Assembly (NCBI GenBank): GCA_021299375.1
Contig: JAJTGR010000016.1
Location: 1 to 49,752, forward strand
Direction: 5' to 3'
Source of the DNA: Gemmatimonadota bacterium
GTDB lineage: Bacteria > Gemmatimonadota > Gemmatimonadetes > Gemmatimonadales > Gemmatimonadaceae
DNA: 49,752 nucleotides
In this document: positions 18,207-27,269 of the stretch, piece after piece
Position numbering within the stretch: the stretch's first letter is position 1
Layout of the letters: each line of letters opens with the position of its first letter
Made by a program: the position numbers and the translations under genes
The notes under the pieces: model-generated
The model's database searches: none
The model's input: only the letters and a program-made list of their open reading frames with translations
What the model was told of the DNA's origin: nothing

Positions 18207-19493
18207 ATGCATCATCCGCATCCTCATCACGAGGCGGGCGGCTGCGACGAGTATCGCACGCTCGACCGGCGTCGCTTTGTCAGTCTGAGTTCCATGAGTG
18301 CCATGGCGGCGGCGATGCCGGCGTGGTTTCCCGAGGTCCGTCTCGCGTCGTCGCAGAACAGCGCCCGTGACATCGTGGTGTCCGTGTTCATGCGCGGCGG
18401 GGCCGATGGCCTCACGCTCGTGGCGCCGTTTGGCGATCCGCTGTACTACGCCGGTCGTCCGACGATCGCCGTGCCGCGCCCCGATGCGACCTCGCCGAAT
18501 CGCGGCACCGCGCTGGACGACTTCTTCATGCTGCCGCCCGGCATGGCCGCGCTTCTGCCGGCCTACCGGGCCGGCCAGTTGGCCATCGTGCACGCGGCCG
18601 GGCAGCGGTACACCACGTCCCGCTCCCATTTCGAGGCCGAGATCTACCTCGAGAACGGCAAGCCGGACTATGCGATCGAGACCGGCTGGCTGGCCCGCCA
18701 TCTCGCGTCCTCCGAGCCGCTCGATCCGTCGGCTCCGCTGCGCGCCATTTCGGTCACCGGGGGCACGCGCCGTACCATGCAGGGCGCGCCCAGGACGCTA
18801 CCCATCCCGAACCCGGACAGCTACCAGCTCGGCTCCCCGAACGAACTCGCGTTGCAGCGCCTGTTCGCCAACGCCTGGTCGCCCATGCGCAATGCGGCGC
18901 TCGACGGGTTGAACACCGTGAACGTGATGCGCGGCGTGGACTTCCCGGGCTATCGCCCGGCGAATGGGGCGCAGTATGGCGACAACTATTTCGCGCGGTC
19001 GCTCCGGTCGGTGGCCACGATGATCCGCGCCGAAATCGGCTTGGAAGCGGCCCACCTCGACTACGGCGGCTGGGACACGCACGCCAATCAGGGCAGCGTG
19101 GGGCGTGGCAACGTCATGCACGACCTCATGACGGAATTCTCGGGAGCGCTGGCCGCCTTCTGGCAGGACATCATGCAGGGGCCGCCCTCGTTGCGCGTCA
19201 CACTGGTTGTGGCCACGGAGTTCGGCCGCAACGTGCGCGAGAACGGCAGTATGGGCACCGACCATGGCCGCGCGGGCGTGATGTTCGTGATGGGCCCCGC
19301 CGTGCGCGGCGGGCGCGTGTTCGGTGACTGGCCCGGCATCGCCATGGAGCTCCTCGAGGATGGGCAGGACCTGCGCGTGACCACCGATACCCGCGACATC
19401 CTCGCCGAACTGGTGCAGACGCGCCTCGGCAACGCCAATCAGTCACTGGTCTTCCCCAACTACGTGCCCCGTTTCCGCGGAGTGTTCCGATGA
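18207..19493 (+). CDS. DUF1501 family Tat-exported protein
   Basis: A 428-aa protein related to the sulfatase/alkaline phosphatase fold. The N-terminus has a twin-arginine motif ([10 protein letters not shown]) before a weakly hydrophobic stretch. Characteristic DUF1501 segments are [13 protein letters not shown] (about residue 50), [34 protein letters not shown] and [18 protein letters not shown]. The Asp/His residues in the last segments are where metal ligands sit in related hydrolases. It starts 20 bp after DUF1800 and overlaps the collagen-like gene by four bases (ATGA). No substrate can be given. Confidence 0.9.
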   Translation: MHHPHPHHEAGGCDEYRTLDRRRFVSLSSMSAMAAAMPAWFPEVRLASSQNSARDIVVSVFMRGGADGLTLVAPFGDPLYYAGRPTIAVPRPDATSPNRGTALDDFFMLPPGMAALLPAYRAGQLAIVHAAGQRYTTSRSHFEAEIYLENGKPDYAIETGWLARHLASSEPLDPSAPLRAISVTGGTRRTMQGAPRTLPIPNPDSYQLGSPNELALQRLFANAWSPMRNAALDGLNTVNVMRGVDFPGYRPANGAQYGDNYFARSLRSVATMIRAEIGLEAAHLDYGGWDTHANQGSVGRGNVMHDLMTEFSGALAAFWQDIMQGPPSLRVTLVVATEFGRNVRENGSMGTDHGRAGVMFVMGPAVRGGRVFGDWPGIAMELLEDGQDLRVTTDTRDILAELVQTRLGNANQSLVFPNYVPRFRGVFR

Positions 19494-19972
19494 CCGTGTT
19501 CCAGCTGCCGCGTCGCCTGGTGCTGATCGGTACGCTGCTCGCGACCGCCGCCTGCGCCGGTGCTGAGGGGCCCGCCGGGCCGCAAGGGCCCGCCGGTCCG
19601 ACCGGTCCACAAGGGCCGACCGGGCCTGCCGGCCCCGCCGGGGCACCGGGGGCGACGGGGCCGGCAGGGCCCGTTGGACCGCAGGGCCCGGCTGGTCCGG
19701 CGGGTGTCGTGAACCGTGTGGAGTCCACCGGCCTGTTCGACGCCAGCGGCACCTTTTCGCTTCCCCTGCCGGCGGCGGCTACGGCCAACGGGCGGCTCCC
19801 GTTCGTGGCCTGCTGGATCTCCACCGACAACAACACCTGGCTCTCGGTGAGTCAGGTGCCCGCCACCAGCAGTGACGTGTACTGCGGGGTGACGACCGTC
19901 GGCACGACGCGCTCGATCACGATCGTGAACGGCGTGGCCGGCTGGCGCTACTACCTGCTGGCCATGTGGTGA
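19490..19972 (+). CDS. Collagen-like putative lipoprotein
   Basis: A 160-aa exported protein. After a signal peptide with a possible lipobox (LLATAAC, Cys22; Thr at -3 is atypical), about sixteen uninterrupted Gly-X-Y triplets span residues 24-71 ([15 protein letters not shown] type). A globular C-terminal domain of about 88 residues carries Trp and two Cys (FVACWIS, DVYCGV). Gly-Pro-rich triplets imply a trimeric collagen triple helix projecting a C-terminal head. The ATG overlaps the DUF1501 stop and its own stop overlaps the next start, so it is part of one coupled unit. Head function is unknown. Confidence 0.85.
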   Translation: MTVFQLPRRLVLIGTLLATAACAGAEGPAGPQGPAGPTGPQGPTGPAGPAGAPGATGPAGPVGPQGPAGPAGVVNRVESTGLFDASGTFSLPLPAAATANGRLPFVACWISTDNNTWLSVSQVPATSSDVYCGVTTVGTTRSITIVNGVAGWRYYLLAMW

Positions 19973-22605
19973 GCGCGCCCGTGATCCGGCGTCTCCTCGC
20001 CACGCGCGACCCACAGCGGATGGCCGCGCTGCTGGCCGGCGGGACCGCGGCGTTGCTGTTCGGCGGCTGCCAGGCCGCGGAGGCGCCGGTGCGCAGCACC
20101 GACGCCACCCTCACCGTGTCGGTGCCCGACTTCCGGGCCGGCTCACCGCGCGTCGATGTCACCGCGGCTGAGGTGGTCGTGGGGCAGAGTCGTGGTGGTG
20201 GATTCCAGAGCTTCGGACAGGTACCGGTGACGGCGGCGCAGTTCGGGCAGCGTGTCGCCGTGCCCGTGAAGCTTGCCTGCGGCACGGTGTCGGGCTGCAC
20301 CGTGCTGGCGCGGCTGCGCCTCCTCGGGAACGGCGGGGCACCCTTCGACTCCGCCGACTCCGAATCGTTCGCCCTCACCGGAGGCGCGACGCGCGAGGTG
20401 GGTGGCTTCACGTTGCGCGCCGTGCGCCGGCTCGCGGCCGCCGATACGCTGCTGGTGGCGCCACTCAATGGCACCGGCCAACTCACGGTCACGGCGTTCG
20501 ACGACGCCGATCGCCCACTCCAGCGGCGAGTGCTGACCTGGTCGTCGCTCGATCCCACGGTGGCGGCCGTCGACTCGCTCGGGCGCGTGACCGGGCTGCG
20601 CCCCGGCCGCACCGCAGTGGTGGCCACGGCCGGCGCAGCACGCGCCACGGTCGCCGTGGCGGTGAACGCCGTGCAGGCGTTCACCCTGTCGGCGAGCGCC
20701 ACACGCGTCATCGCCACGCTGACCGTGCGTCTCACGCCCTCCATCACGGTCGGCCCCGGCGTCAGCCAGCGCGTACGCTACCGGAGCAGCGACACCGCCG
20801 TGGCCGTCGTGAGCGACAACGGCACGGTGCAGACCCGCCGCAATGGCACGGTGATCATCACGGGCATTGCGGAGGCCGACACGCTGCAGCAGCGCACCGT
20901 GTCGATCACCGTCGACCCGTTTCGCGCCGCGACCAGCTACGCCGGGGTGCAGGTGCTCTCACGCGGTGACATCCCGGGCAACCTCACCGGGCTCTGGGGC
21001 GAGCGCTTCGACAACCTGGTGGGAGTGGGATGCGGCGTGTTCGCGCGCTGGAACGGCACGTCGTGGCGCGTCGAACAGACGCCTGGCTACTGCGCCCTTG
21101 GCGCGGCGGGCACTGCCGACAACAACGTGGTGGCGGTTGGCACCCAGATCTGGCGCTTCAACGGCACGGCGTGGGCGCGTGAGACGGTCGCGTTCACCGG
21201 CGAACTGCAGTCGGCGGCCGCCGTCGACGGCGTCATCTACGCCGTGGGTCAGCATGGCCAGATCCTGCGGCGATCCGACGCCGGGTGGAGCCCCATGCCG
21301 TCGCCCACGACGCGCACGCTTCGCACCGTGCACGGCATCACCGGCAACAACATCTGGGCCGTGGGGGACGGGGGGGTGATGCTCCGCTACAACGGGACCA
21401 CGTGGCAGGTGCAGAACGCGCCCGACGGACAGTTTTTCGATTGCCGCACGGTCCACGTGCGCGGCCCGAGCGATGTGCTGGCCAGCTGCAATGAACGCGG
21501 CTGGGGGTGGAGCATCCAGCGCTGGAATGGCTCGAGCTGGATACGTATGGACACGCCGCAACGCGAGTTCATTACCGACATCGCCGAGGGGAACGGGCGC
21601 CTGTGGGCTGTGGGGTCGCAGCGCACGATCTACCGGCAGGAAGGTGATGGGTGGGTGCAGGATGCCGAGCGGCTCGGTGACGTGAATGTGCAGGCGATCT
21701 ACGCCGACGCGCGTGGTGTGTTGGCCGTGGGCAACGAAGGTCTGTCCATGCAGCGCACGACGAGTGGGTGGACCATCCGGTCGGGGTATCCACTGTACGA
21801 GGCCATGTGGGCGGGTGGTCCCGATCTCATCGTGGCGGGCGGGACACGTGGGGCCATCGACGTGTTCGACGGGACGCGCTGGAGTGCGTCCCGTCCGATC
21901 GGCGAGCAGCACAGTATTCGGGCCGTATGGGGCGCGGCGCGCGATGCGATCTTCGCGGTGGGGCCGTTCGCCACCATGCTGCGCTACAACGGCCTGCAAT
22001 GGCAGCAGATGAACGTCCCCACCACGGCGTGGATTCACGGGGTATGGGGCGTGAGCCGCGACAGTGTGTGGGCCGTCACCTCGAGTGGCGAGATCATGTT
22101 CTACAACGGCAGCCAGTGGGCGCTCACCTTCCGCACGGGAGGCCAGCTCCTCGATATCCATGGCCGCGATGCCCGAAACATCGTCGCCGTTGGCGACGGC
22201 GGGCGAATCTGGCGATTCGATGGTCGCAGCTGGCAGCGCGAGGAGTCCAACACCGATGTGCAGCTGCGCGCCGTGTTCGTGGGCCCCACGCGCACGTTCG
22301 CCGCGTCGGGGAGCCAGCTCTTCGAGTACCGTGGCGGTGAGTGGCTGGCTCCGGTGACCGTTCCCGGCAGCAACTTCACGTGGCTTGCCGGCACGGGTGA
22401 TGCCGACGTGTATGCTGGCGGGTGTGGCGCGCAGACCCGTCGGTTCGATGGGTCGACGTGGACGGCCGAGGTCCCCACGACCCTTACTCAGTGCACGTTC
22501 AGTGGTGCGGTGCTGCCAGGTGGCGGGCTGGTGATCGGCGGCGCGCTGCGTGACGTGATCAGCGGCACCGGGCCAAACGGGGTCACCCCGGGGGTGCCGC
22601 GCTGA
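19969..22605 (+). CDS. Large Big_2 / beta-propeller-like lipoprotein
   Basis: An 878-aa surface or periplasmic protein. The GTG at 19969 overlaps the previous stop as GTGA; GTG 19966 is also possible. A hydrophobic signal ends in FGGC. Two Big_2 (Ig-like) domains are seen near residues 165-225 ([20 protein letters not shown]) and 245-310. From about residue 320 to 860 the pattern WAVGxxGxIxRYNGxxW recurs at roughly 45-55 residue spacing, at least ten times, as in propeller-type repeats. No catalytic motif is visible. It is the last gene of the DUF1800 unit. Structural or adhesive function is an inference. Confidence 0.8.
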   Translation: MSAPVIRRLLATRDPQRMAALLAGGTAALLFGGCQAAEAPVRSTDATLTVSVPDFRAGSPRVDVTAAEVVVGQSRGGGFQSFGQVPVTAAQFGQRVAVPVKLACGTVSGCTVLARLRLLGNGGAPFDSADSESFALTGGATREVGGFTLRAVRRLAAADTLLVAPLNGTGQLTVTAFDDADRPLQRRVLTWSSLDPTVAAVDSLGRVTGLRPGRTAVVATAGAARATVAVAVNAVQAFTLSASATRVIATLTVRLTPSITVGPGVSQRVRYRSSDTAVAVVSDNGTVQTRRNGTVIITGIAEADTLQQRTVSITVDPFRAATSYAGVQVLSRGDIPGNLTGLWGERFDNLVGVGCGVFARWNGTSWRVEQTPGYCALGAAGTADNNVVAVGTQIWRFNGTAWARETVAFTGELQSAAAVDGVIYAVGQHGQILRRSDAGWSPMPSPTTRTLRTVHGITGNNIWAVGDGGVMLRYNGTTWQVQNAPDGQFFDCRTVHVRGPSDVLASCNERGWGWSIQRWNGSSWIRMDTPQREFITDIAEGNGRLWAVGSQRTIYRQEGDGWVQDAERLGDVNVQAIYADARGVLAVGNEGLSMQRTTSGWTIRSGYPLYEAMWAGGPDLIVAGGTRGAIDVFDGTRWSASRPIGEQHSIRAVWGAARDAIFAVGPFATMLRYNGLQWQQMNVPTTAWIHGVWGVSRDSVWAVTSSGEIMFYNGSQWALTFRTGGQLLDIHGRDARNIVAVGDGGRIWRFDGRSWQREESNTDVQLRAVFVGPTRTFAASGSQLFEYRGGEWLAPVTVPGSNFTWLAGTGDADVYAGGCGAQTRRFDGSTWTAEVPTTLTQCTFSGAVLPGGGLVIGGALRDVISGTGPNGVTPGVPR

Positions 22606-22780
22606 GGGCTCCTGCCGTCCAGACGATGAACCCGGGCTGAGACCGCCCCATCCTCCCGGGTGCGCCGGCGCGAGCGGCGGCCCGCCATCGCCTCACGCCG
22701 CATGGCGGGACCTGAGGCGCGGCCAACCCAGCTGGGCACGCGTCCCACCGTGGTCAGGGTGGCCGACACACCTGGCCTGG

Positions 22781-23617
22781 CTACTCGACTCCCCCAGCGC
22801 TCGGGCAGATGTCCTGCACCACGCACCGGCCGCACTCCGGCTTGCGTGCGAAACACGTGCGCCGGCCGTGCCAGATGAGCAGGTGACTCAGCAGGGCCCA
22901 GTCCTCGCGCGGGAACAAGGGCATCAGGGCCTTCTCGATGCCGATGGGGTCGGCCTCGCGCGTGAGGCCCAGCCGCCGCGCCAGGCGCTGCACGTGCGTG
23001 TCCACCACGATGCCCTCGTTGATGGCGAACGCGTTGCCGAGGATGACGTTCGCCGTCTTGCGCCCCACGCCGGGAAGTGGCACGAGCTCGGCGATGGTGC
23101 GCGGCACCTCGCCCCCGTGCCGGTCGACCAGCGCGTTGGCCATCCCCACGAGGCTTCTGGCCTTGGCGCGGAAGAATCCGGTGGTGCGCACGATCTCCTC
23201 CACATCCTCCAACCTGGCCACGCTCAGCGCCTCGGCGGTCGGGTAGGCCTTGAACAGCTGCGGCGTGACCATGTTCACCCGGGCGTCGGTACACTGGGCC
23301 GACAGTATGGTCGCGCAGAGCAGTTCGAACGCGTTGGTATGATCGAGTTCGCAGTGGGCGTCGGGATACTCGGCCTTGAGCCGTTCGAGCACGACCTGCG
23401 CCACGGTCAGCTTCTCGGCCCTGGTCTTCGGGCTCTTGGCTGCAGGCGCTGCCCGTTGGCTGGGCTTCTGCCCGAAGGTCTTGGTGGTGTTGCGCGTCTT
23501 CACCTTGCCGGCGCTGCGGGCGAGCGGCTCGCCCGTAGCCGGCGCGGATCGCGAGGCGGCCTTGGCGGGCTTCTTCACGCGGAGCGGTTGACGGGGGGCG
23601 TTCGATCCTTTTGCCAT
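22781..23617 (-). CDS. nth: Endonuclease III (DNA glycosylase/AP lyase)
   Basis: A 278-aa base-excision repair enzyme that removes oxidised pyrimidines and cleaves the abasic site. The helix-hairpin-helix LPGVGRKTANVIL contains the catalytic Lys187, and the catalytic Asp206 is in VVDTHVQR. The iron-sulfur cluster Cys are 255, 262, 265 and 271 (C-x6-C-x2-C-x5-C). The enzyme core starts near residue 70; before it lies a Lys/Arg/Ala/Pro-rich tail about 65 residues longer than in E. coli Nth, probably disordered and DNA-binding. It is a lone gene on the minus strand; nothing supportable lies in the 224 bp upstream. Confidence 0.95.
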   Translation of the reverse strand: MAKGSNAPRQPLRVKKPAKAASRSAPATGEPLARSAGKVKTRNTTKTFGQKPSQRAAPAAKSPKTRAEKLTVAQVVLERLKAEYPDAHCELDHTNAFELLCATILSAQCTDARVNMVTPQLFKAYPTAEALSVARLEDVEEIVRTTGFFRAKARSLVGMANALVDRHGGEVPRTIAELVPLPGVGRKTANVILGNAFAINEGIVVDTHVQRLARRLGLTREADPIGIEKALMPLFPREDWALLSHLLIWHGRRTCFARKPECGRCVVQDICPSAGGVE

Positions 23618-23841
23618 CAGACGCGAGGGGGCAGAGGGCGGCGACAGACAGAATCCGACACCGCTGTGGCGGGCGGCCGCGGATGCTGCGGACGCACGGC
23701 AGAAACGGCACGGATACCACTCGTCAGCATGCGCGCGGCGAATGTGGCATACACCGTGAAGAATCCGTCGAATGCGGTCATCGTTTCCGTGTCATCCGTG
23801 GCGTGCCGTTCGTCGACCTTGCCACACACGACTCAGCATGG

Positions 23842-25614
23842 TTACACGACGCGAAGGCGCGGTACGCGGCCAGCCGCGGCAGCGCGCCGCGCCCGCGCGA
23901 ACGCCAGCACCTCGTCGGCAGGGCGCGTGTTGAGGACGTTCGCCGCCCCGAGCCAGCCCTTGCGCGCCTGGGCAACGCCCAGCTCGAGGTTCTCGAAGCC
24001 CTGCGGCGAATGCGCATCGGGTCCGATGCTCACCAGCGTCCCCATCTCCGCCGCCAGGCGGCAGGCGCGCCAGTCGATGTCGAGGCGGTGCGGGTCGGCG
24101 TTGAGTTCGACGGCCACCCCCACGCGACCGGCCTTCTCGATGATGCGGTCCATGTGAATGGCGTACGGCTCCCGCGTGAGCAGGAGCCGCCCGGTCGGGT
24201 GCCCCAGGATGGTGAGGTGCGGGTCGTCGAGCGCCTTGAGTACCCGGTTCGTCATCTGCTCGGCGTTCATGCCGTAGCGCGTGTGTACCGACGCAATCAC
24301 GAAGTCGAAGCGGTCGAGGAATGCCGCGTCGTAGTCCACACGGCCGCACGGCAGGATGTCGGCCTCGATCCCCTTGAGTATGCGGAAGTCGATACCCTCG
24401 GCCGCGAAACGCGCATTCAGCGCATCGATCTCGGCGTGCTGCTCGACGATGCGGTCGCGCGACAAGCCGCCGGCGTACGTGTTGGACTGCGAGTGGTCGG
24501 ACACCCCGAGGTATCGCAGGCCTCGCGTCATGGCCGCGGCGGTCATCTGCTCGATCGTGGCGCCACCGTCGCTGTACTGCGAGTGGCAGTGCAGGGCACC
24601 ACGCAGGTCGCGCTCCTCGATGAGCGGCGTGAAGGGGCCGCGCGCGGCGGCCGACACTTCGCCGGCGGCTTCGCGCTGTTCTGGCGTGATGAACGCGAGA
24701 CCGAGCTGCGCATAGAGGGTGGCCTCGTCGGGAATCGCGACCACGGCCCCGGCGGCATCACGCAGTTCGTCGCCGGCCAGCACGTAGCCCAGCTGGGCCG
24801 CGCGCTCGGTGACCTGCTGCACGTGGGCCGCACTGCCGGTGGCGCGCCAGAGGGCGAGCGCAAACTGCTCCGGGCGTACACAGGTGAGGTCCACCCGGAC
24901 GCCATTGTCGAGGCGCAGCGACAGGCTGCGCCCACCGCCGCCGAGGACTTCCGTCACGCCACGCAGCTGCGCGAGTGACGCGGCGACGATGCTGGGTGAG
25001 CCGCGCACGGCGGCCACGAGGTCCACATCGCGCACGATCTCCATCCGCCGGCGGATGGAGCCGGCGACGGCGATCCGCAGCACGTCAGGGTGGACCTGCA
25101 GCATGTGCATGATGCGTTCCGCCTCGGCACGACCGTGCTGCCAGAGCACAGAGGCCCCGGTGGCACGAAGGTCAGCGATCCCCTTGAGGACCTTGTCCGC
25201 CGTGCGGACACCGAACTTGGGCAGGGCGGCGAGCCGTCCGTCGCGCGCGGCCTCTTCGAGCTCATGCAGCGAGTCGACGTCGAGGCCGTCGTGGATGGAG
25301 CGGATGCGCGCGGGGCCGAGGCCGGGGACGCGCAGCATCTCCATGAGGCCCTCGGGCGTTTCCTCCTGCAGCTGCTCCAGCAGCGCCGAGCTGTGGCTCT
25401 CGGCGAGGTCCTCAAGCACGGCAAGGGCCGCCGGCGCGATGGCATCGGGCGCGCGAAGCCGCGAGGCCAGCGACTCGGCCAGCGGTGTGTCGCCAAGGCC
25501 AGCCACGGTGCGCGCCGCCGCCTGCATGGCCCGCACGGAGAGCTTGTCCTCGCCGTGCAGCTCGAGCAGCGTGGCGACCTGCGTCAGGGCGTGAGCGGCG
25601 GCGCGGCAGTCCAT
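23842..25614 (-). CDS. polX: DNA polymerase X with C-terminal PHP domain
   Basis: A 590-aa repair polymerase. The N-terminal 8-kDa-like and helix-hairpin-helix region (VPGLGPARIRSIHDGL, about 96-112) is followed by the nucleotidyl-transferase palm. There GSIRRRMEIVRDVDLV supplies Asp196 and Asp198, and VRVDLTC supplies Asp242. The PHP domain starts near 335 with LHCHSQYSDG (His342, His344), SDHS (373-374), KGIEADIL, SVHTRYG and GPDAHSP; these residues form the metal site of a 3'-5' exonuclease/AP endonuclease in bacterial PolX. The ATG at 25614 is preceded at -11 to -6 by TAGATT and has no Shine-Dalgarno sequence. The role is short-gap filling in base-excision repair, close to nth. Confidence 0.95.
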   Translation of the reverse strand: MDCRAAAHALTQVATLLELHGEDKLSVRAMQAAARTVAGLGDTPLAESLASRLRAPDAIAPAALAVLEDLAESHSSALLEQLQEETPEGLMEMLRVPGLGPARIRSIHDGLDVDSLHELEEAARDGRLAALPKFGVRTADKVLKGIADLRATGASVLWQHGRAEAERIMHMLQVHPDVLRIAVAGSIRRRMEIVRDVDLVAAVRGSPSIVAASLAQLRGVTEVLGGGGRSLSLRLDNGVRVDLTCVRPEQFALALWRATGSAAHVQQVTERAAQLGYVLAGDELRDAAGAVVAIPDEATLYAQLGLAFITPEQREAAGEVSAAARGPFTPLIEERDLRGALHCHSQYSDGGATIEQMTAAAMTRGLRYLGVSDHSQSNTYAGGLSRDRIVEQHAEIDALNARFAAEGIDFRILKGIEADILPCGRVDYDAAFLDRFDFVIASVHTRYGMNAEQMTNRVLKALDDPHLTILGHPTGRLLLTREPYAIHMDRIIEKAGRVGVAVELNADPHRLDIDWRACRLAAEMGTLVSIGPDAHSPQGFENLELGVAQARKGWLGAANVLNTRPADEVLAFARARRAAAAGRVPRLRVV

Positions 25615-25619
25615 GCGGC

Positions 25620-25625
25620 AATCTA
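25620..25625 (-). promoter_or_regulatory. Candidate leaderless -10 element TAGATT of polX
   Basis: The minus strand reads GGGTAGATTGCCGC directly before the ATG, placing the hexamer at -11 to -6. The 13-mer GGGTAGATTGCCG is identical upstream of the YggT gene. Confidence 0.5.
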
Positions 25626-25666
25626 CCCAACGGGCGGCCTGGCCCGTCAGCCCGCCGTCAGCCCGG

Positions 25667-26122
25667 TCAGCCTTCCACGCCGGCCAGATTCCGCATCTGG
25701 CCGACCAGAGCCAGCATCTGCCGTTCGGTGAGTTCCAGCTCCTGCGCCGCCGCTTCGGGGTCGAGCAGCCCACTGCGCATGCTGACGCCCACCTGATTCA
25801 GGTAGCGCACCTTGGCCAGCACTTCGAGGGTGAGTTGCCGCAGGCCGTGATAGCGGCGCTTCTCGGCATTCGCCCGCCGGTAGCGCTGCGCGAGCTCCTC
25901 GGGTCGGAGGTCGTCGGCCAGTGCCTGCACCGCGTCGACCGTGCGCCCCGGGAGCGTCCCCCGGTCGGGGATCCCGTTGTTCGGCCAGTCGGGTTCCGCA
26001 AAGAACAAGCGGCCCACGAACTCGATGCCATCGTGCGCCGTGTGCAGCGTTACCTGCACCTCGCGCCCATCGATGTGCAGGGTCGTGAGCGGACATCGCG
26101 TGACCGGACCAAAGGGTGCCAT
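25667..26122 (-). CDS. Conserved-looking protein of unknown function
   Basis: A 151-aa soluble protein with no signal peptide or membrane segment and no motif I recognise. Residues 1-60 look beta-rich (VQVTLHTAHDGIEFVGRLFF); residues 75-150 are helical and charged (ANAEKRRYHGLRQLTLEVLA). GGAG ten bases before the ATG supports the start. It lies 52 bp before polX and 18 bp after the hydrolase gene on the same strand, so the three may share a transcript. Confidence 0.65.
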   Translation of the reverse strand: MAPFGPVTRCPLTTLHIDGREVQVTLHTAHDGIEFVGRLFFAEPDWPNNGIPDRGTLPGRTVDAVQALADDLRPEELAQRYRRANAEKRRYHGLRQLTLEVLAKVRYLNQVGVSMRSGLLDPEAAAQELELTERQMLALVGQMRNLAGVEG

Positions 26123-26140
26123 GCGTGAAGATCTCCAGTG

Positions 26141-27013
26141 TCACGGCGTGGTGAGGCTCCTGCCTGTTTCCTGACCGTGCAAAAATGCAGCAATCGCTCC
26201 AAACAGCGCGTCGGCCTGCTCAACATACGGCACGTGCCCGCACCGCTCCAACACGACCAGCTCCCCCCCCAGGCACGCCGCCGCCGCCGCTGCCGATGCC
26301 AACGGGATCGGATCGTTCCGCCCATGCACGACGAGTGTGGGTACGTCGACGCCACGCAACGCGTCGCGGAGGTCGAAGTCGCCAAGGCTGCCCCAGACCG
26401 ACTGCTGCACCTTGCCCGTCACCCGGAACGGCGTGAGCGCCATGGCGCGGTGCGGGTCGGCGAAGTAGCCGGCCACACTCAGCTCGAAGCTGCGCTGCCG
26501 GTACGCCGCCGGGTCGGTTTCGCGAAGCCCCGAGGCCGCCAGCGCCTCGCGCATCGCCAGTATCGCCGCACGGCGCCCGCGCTCGGCGAGCGACTGCTCG
26601 AACTCGTCCCGCCAGGCGCGCGTGATCGGTGCCGGCGCCACCAACACGAGTCGTGCCGGGGCGCACCACGAGGGTTCGTATCGGCACTGCACGGCGTAGA
26701 GCATGGCCAGCAACGCGCCCCACGAGTAGCCGACGATGGTGGGGGGCACGAGGCCGAACTCCGTGATCACCTGGGCCAGATCGGCCACCTGCGTCTGCCA
26801 GGTGATGGGCTCGGGGGCGTCGGTCTTTGACTGCCCGCCGCCGCGCTGATCGTACGTGATGACGCGATGTGTCGCGGCGAGGGCCAGCATCTGCGGGTAC
26901 AGGTAGTCATGGTGGGCGCCGGGGCCACCGTGCAGCAGGAGCAGCGGGGGAGCGGCCGGGGGGCCGTCCTCGCGGAAGAAGAGGGGGACGGGAGTGGAGG
27001 TGGTGAAGGGCAT
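26141..27013 (-). CDS. Alpha/beta hydrolase, proline iminopeptidase-like
   Basis: A 290-aa serine hydrolase of peptidase family S33 type. The oxyanion-hole segment is LLLLHGGPGAHHDYL (about residue 25). The nucleophile elbow is GYSWG (Ser near 95), the acid is in HGRNDPIP (about 235) and the catalytic His is in CGHVPYVEQ (about 263). YDQRGGGQS is typical of proline iminopeptidases and related hydrolases. There is no signal peptide, so it is cytosolic. A seven-unit minisatellite starts 17 bp upstream of its ATG and would lie in its leader if a TAGACT box at about 27154-27159 is the promoter. Substrate specificity cannot be assigned. Confidence 0.88.
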   Translation of the reverse strand: MPFTTSTPVPLFFREDGPPAAPPLLLLHGGPGAHHDYLYPQMLALAATHRVITYDQRGGGQSKTDAPEPITWQTQVADLAQVITEFGLVPPTIVGYSWGALLAMLYAVQCRYEPSWCAPARLVLVAPAPITRAWRDEFEQSLAERGRRAAILAMREALAASGLRETDPAAYRQRSFELSVAGYFADPHRAMALTPFRVTGKVQQSVWGSLGDFDLRDALRGVDVPTLVVHGRNDPIPLASAAAAAACLGGELVVLERCGHVPYVEQADALFGAIAAFLHGQETGRSLTTP

Positions 27014-27029
27014 GAGATGGGGGACGGCG

Positions 27030-27138
27030 GGACAGCGCGAGCGGGGACGGCGCGAGCGGGGACGGCGCGAGCGGGGACAGCGCGAGCGGGGACGGCGCGA
27101 GCTAAGGGGGCGCGAGCGATGGGGGGCGCGAGCGGGGG
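27030..27138 (+). repeat. 15-bp minisatellite with core GCGCGAGC
   Basis: Seven 15-bp units start at 27030. The first four are GGAC(A/G)GCGCGAGCGG; the later ones end in CTA, CGA and CGG. The core is GGCGCGAGC in five units and AGCGCGAGC in the other two, matching the arrays at 5690 and 13092, but the tail is different. It lies between the divergent hydrolase and HEAT-protein genes. Confidence 0.93.
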
Positions 27139-27257
27139 GGCAGACGCTCGGGAAGTCTAGACGCGGGCGGGCGCGCCCCCAACTCGGGCCGGCCGGTGCG
27201 CGCTCCGGCTTGCGCCACCGTGCCGTCCCGCCGTCCCGCGGTTACCCTCACCCGTAT

Positions 27258-27263
27258 TACCAT
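27258..27263 (+). promoter_or_regulatory. Candidate leaderless -10 element TACCAT of the HEAT-protein gene
   Basis: TACCAT lies exactly at -12 to -7 relative to the ATG at 27270. There is no Shine-Dalgarno sequence between them, so transcription starting at the A of ATG is plausible. Confidence 0.4.
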
Positions 27264-27269
27264 TCCGAC

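Noticed and set aside
23617-23829. 70-codon minus-strand frame between polX and nth
   Set aside because: No ribosome site, family or biased composition supports it; the gap is left as non-coding.
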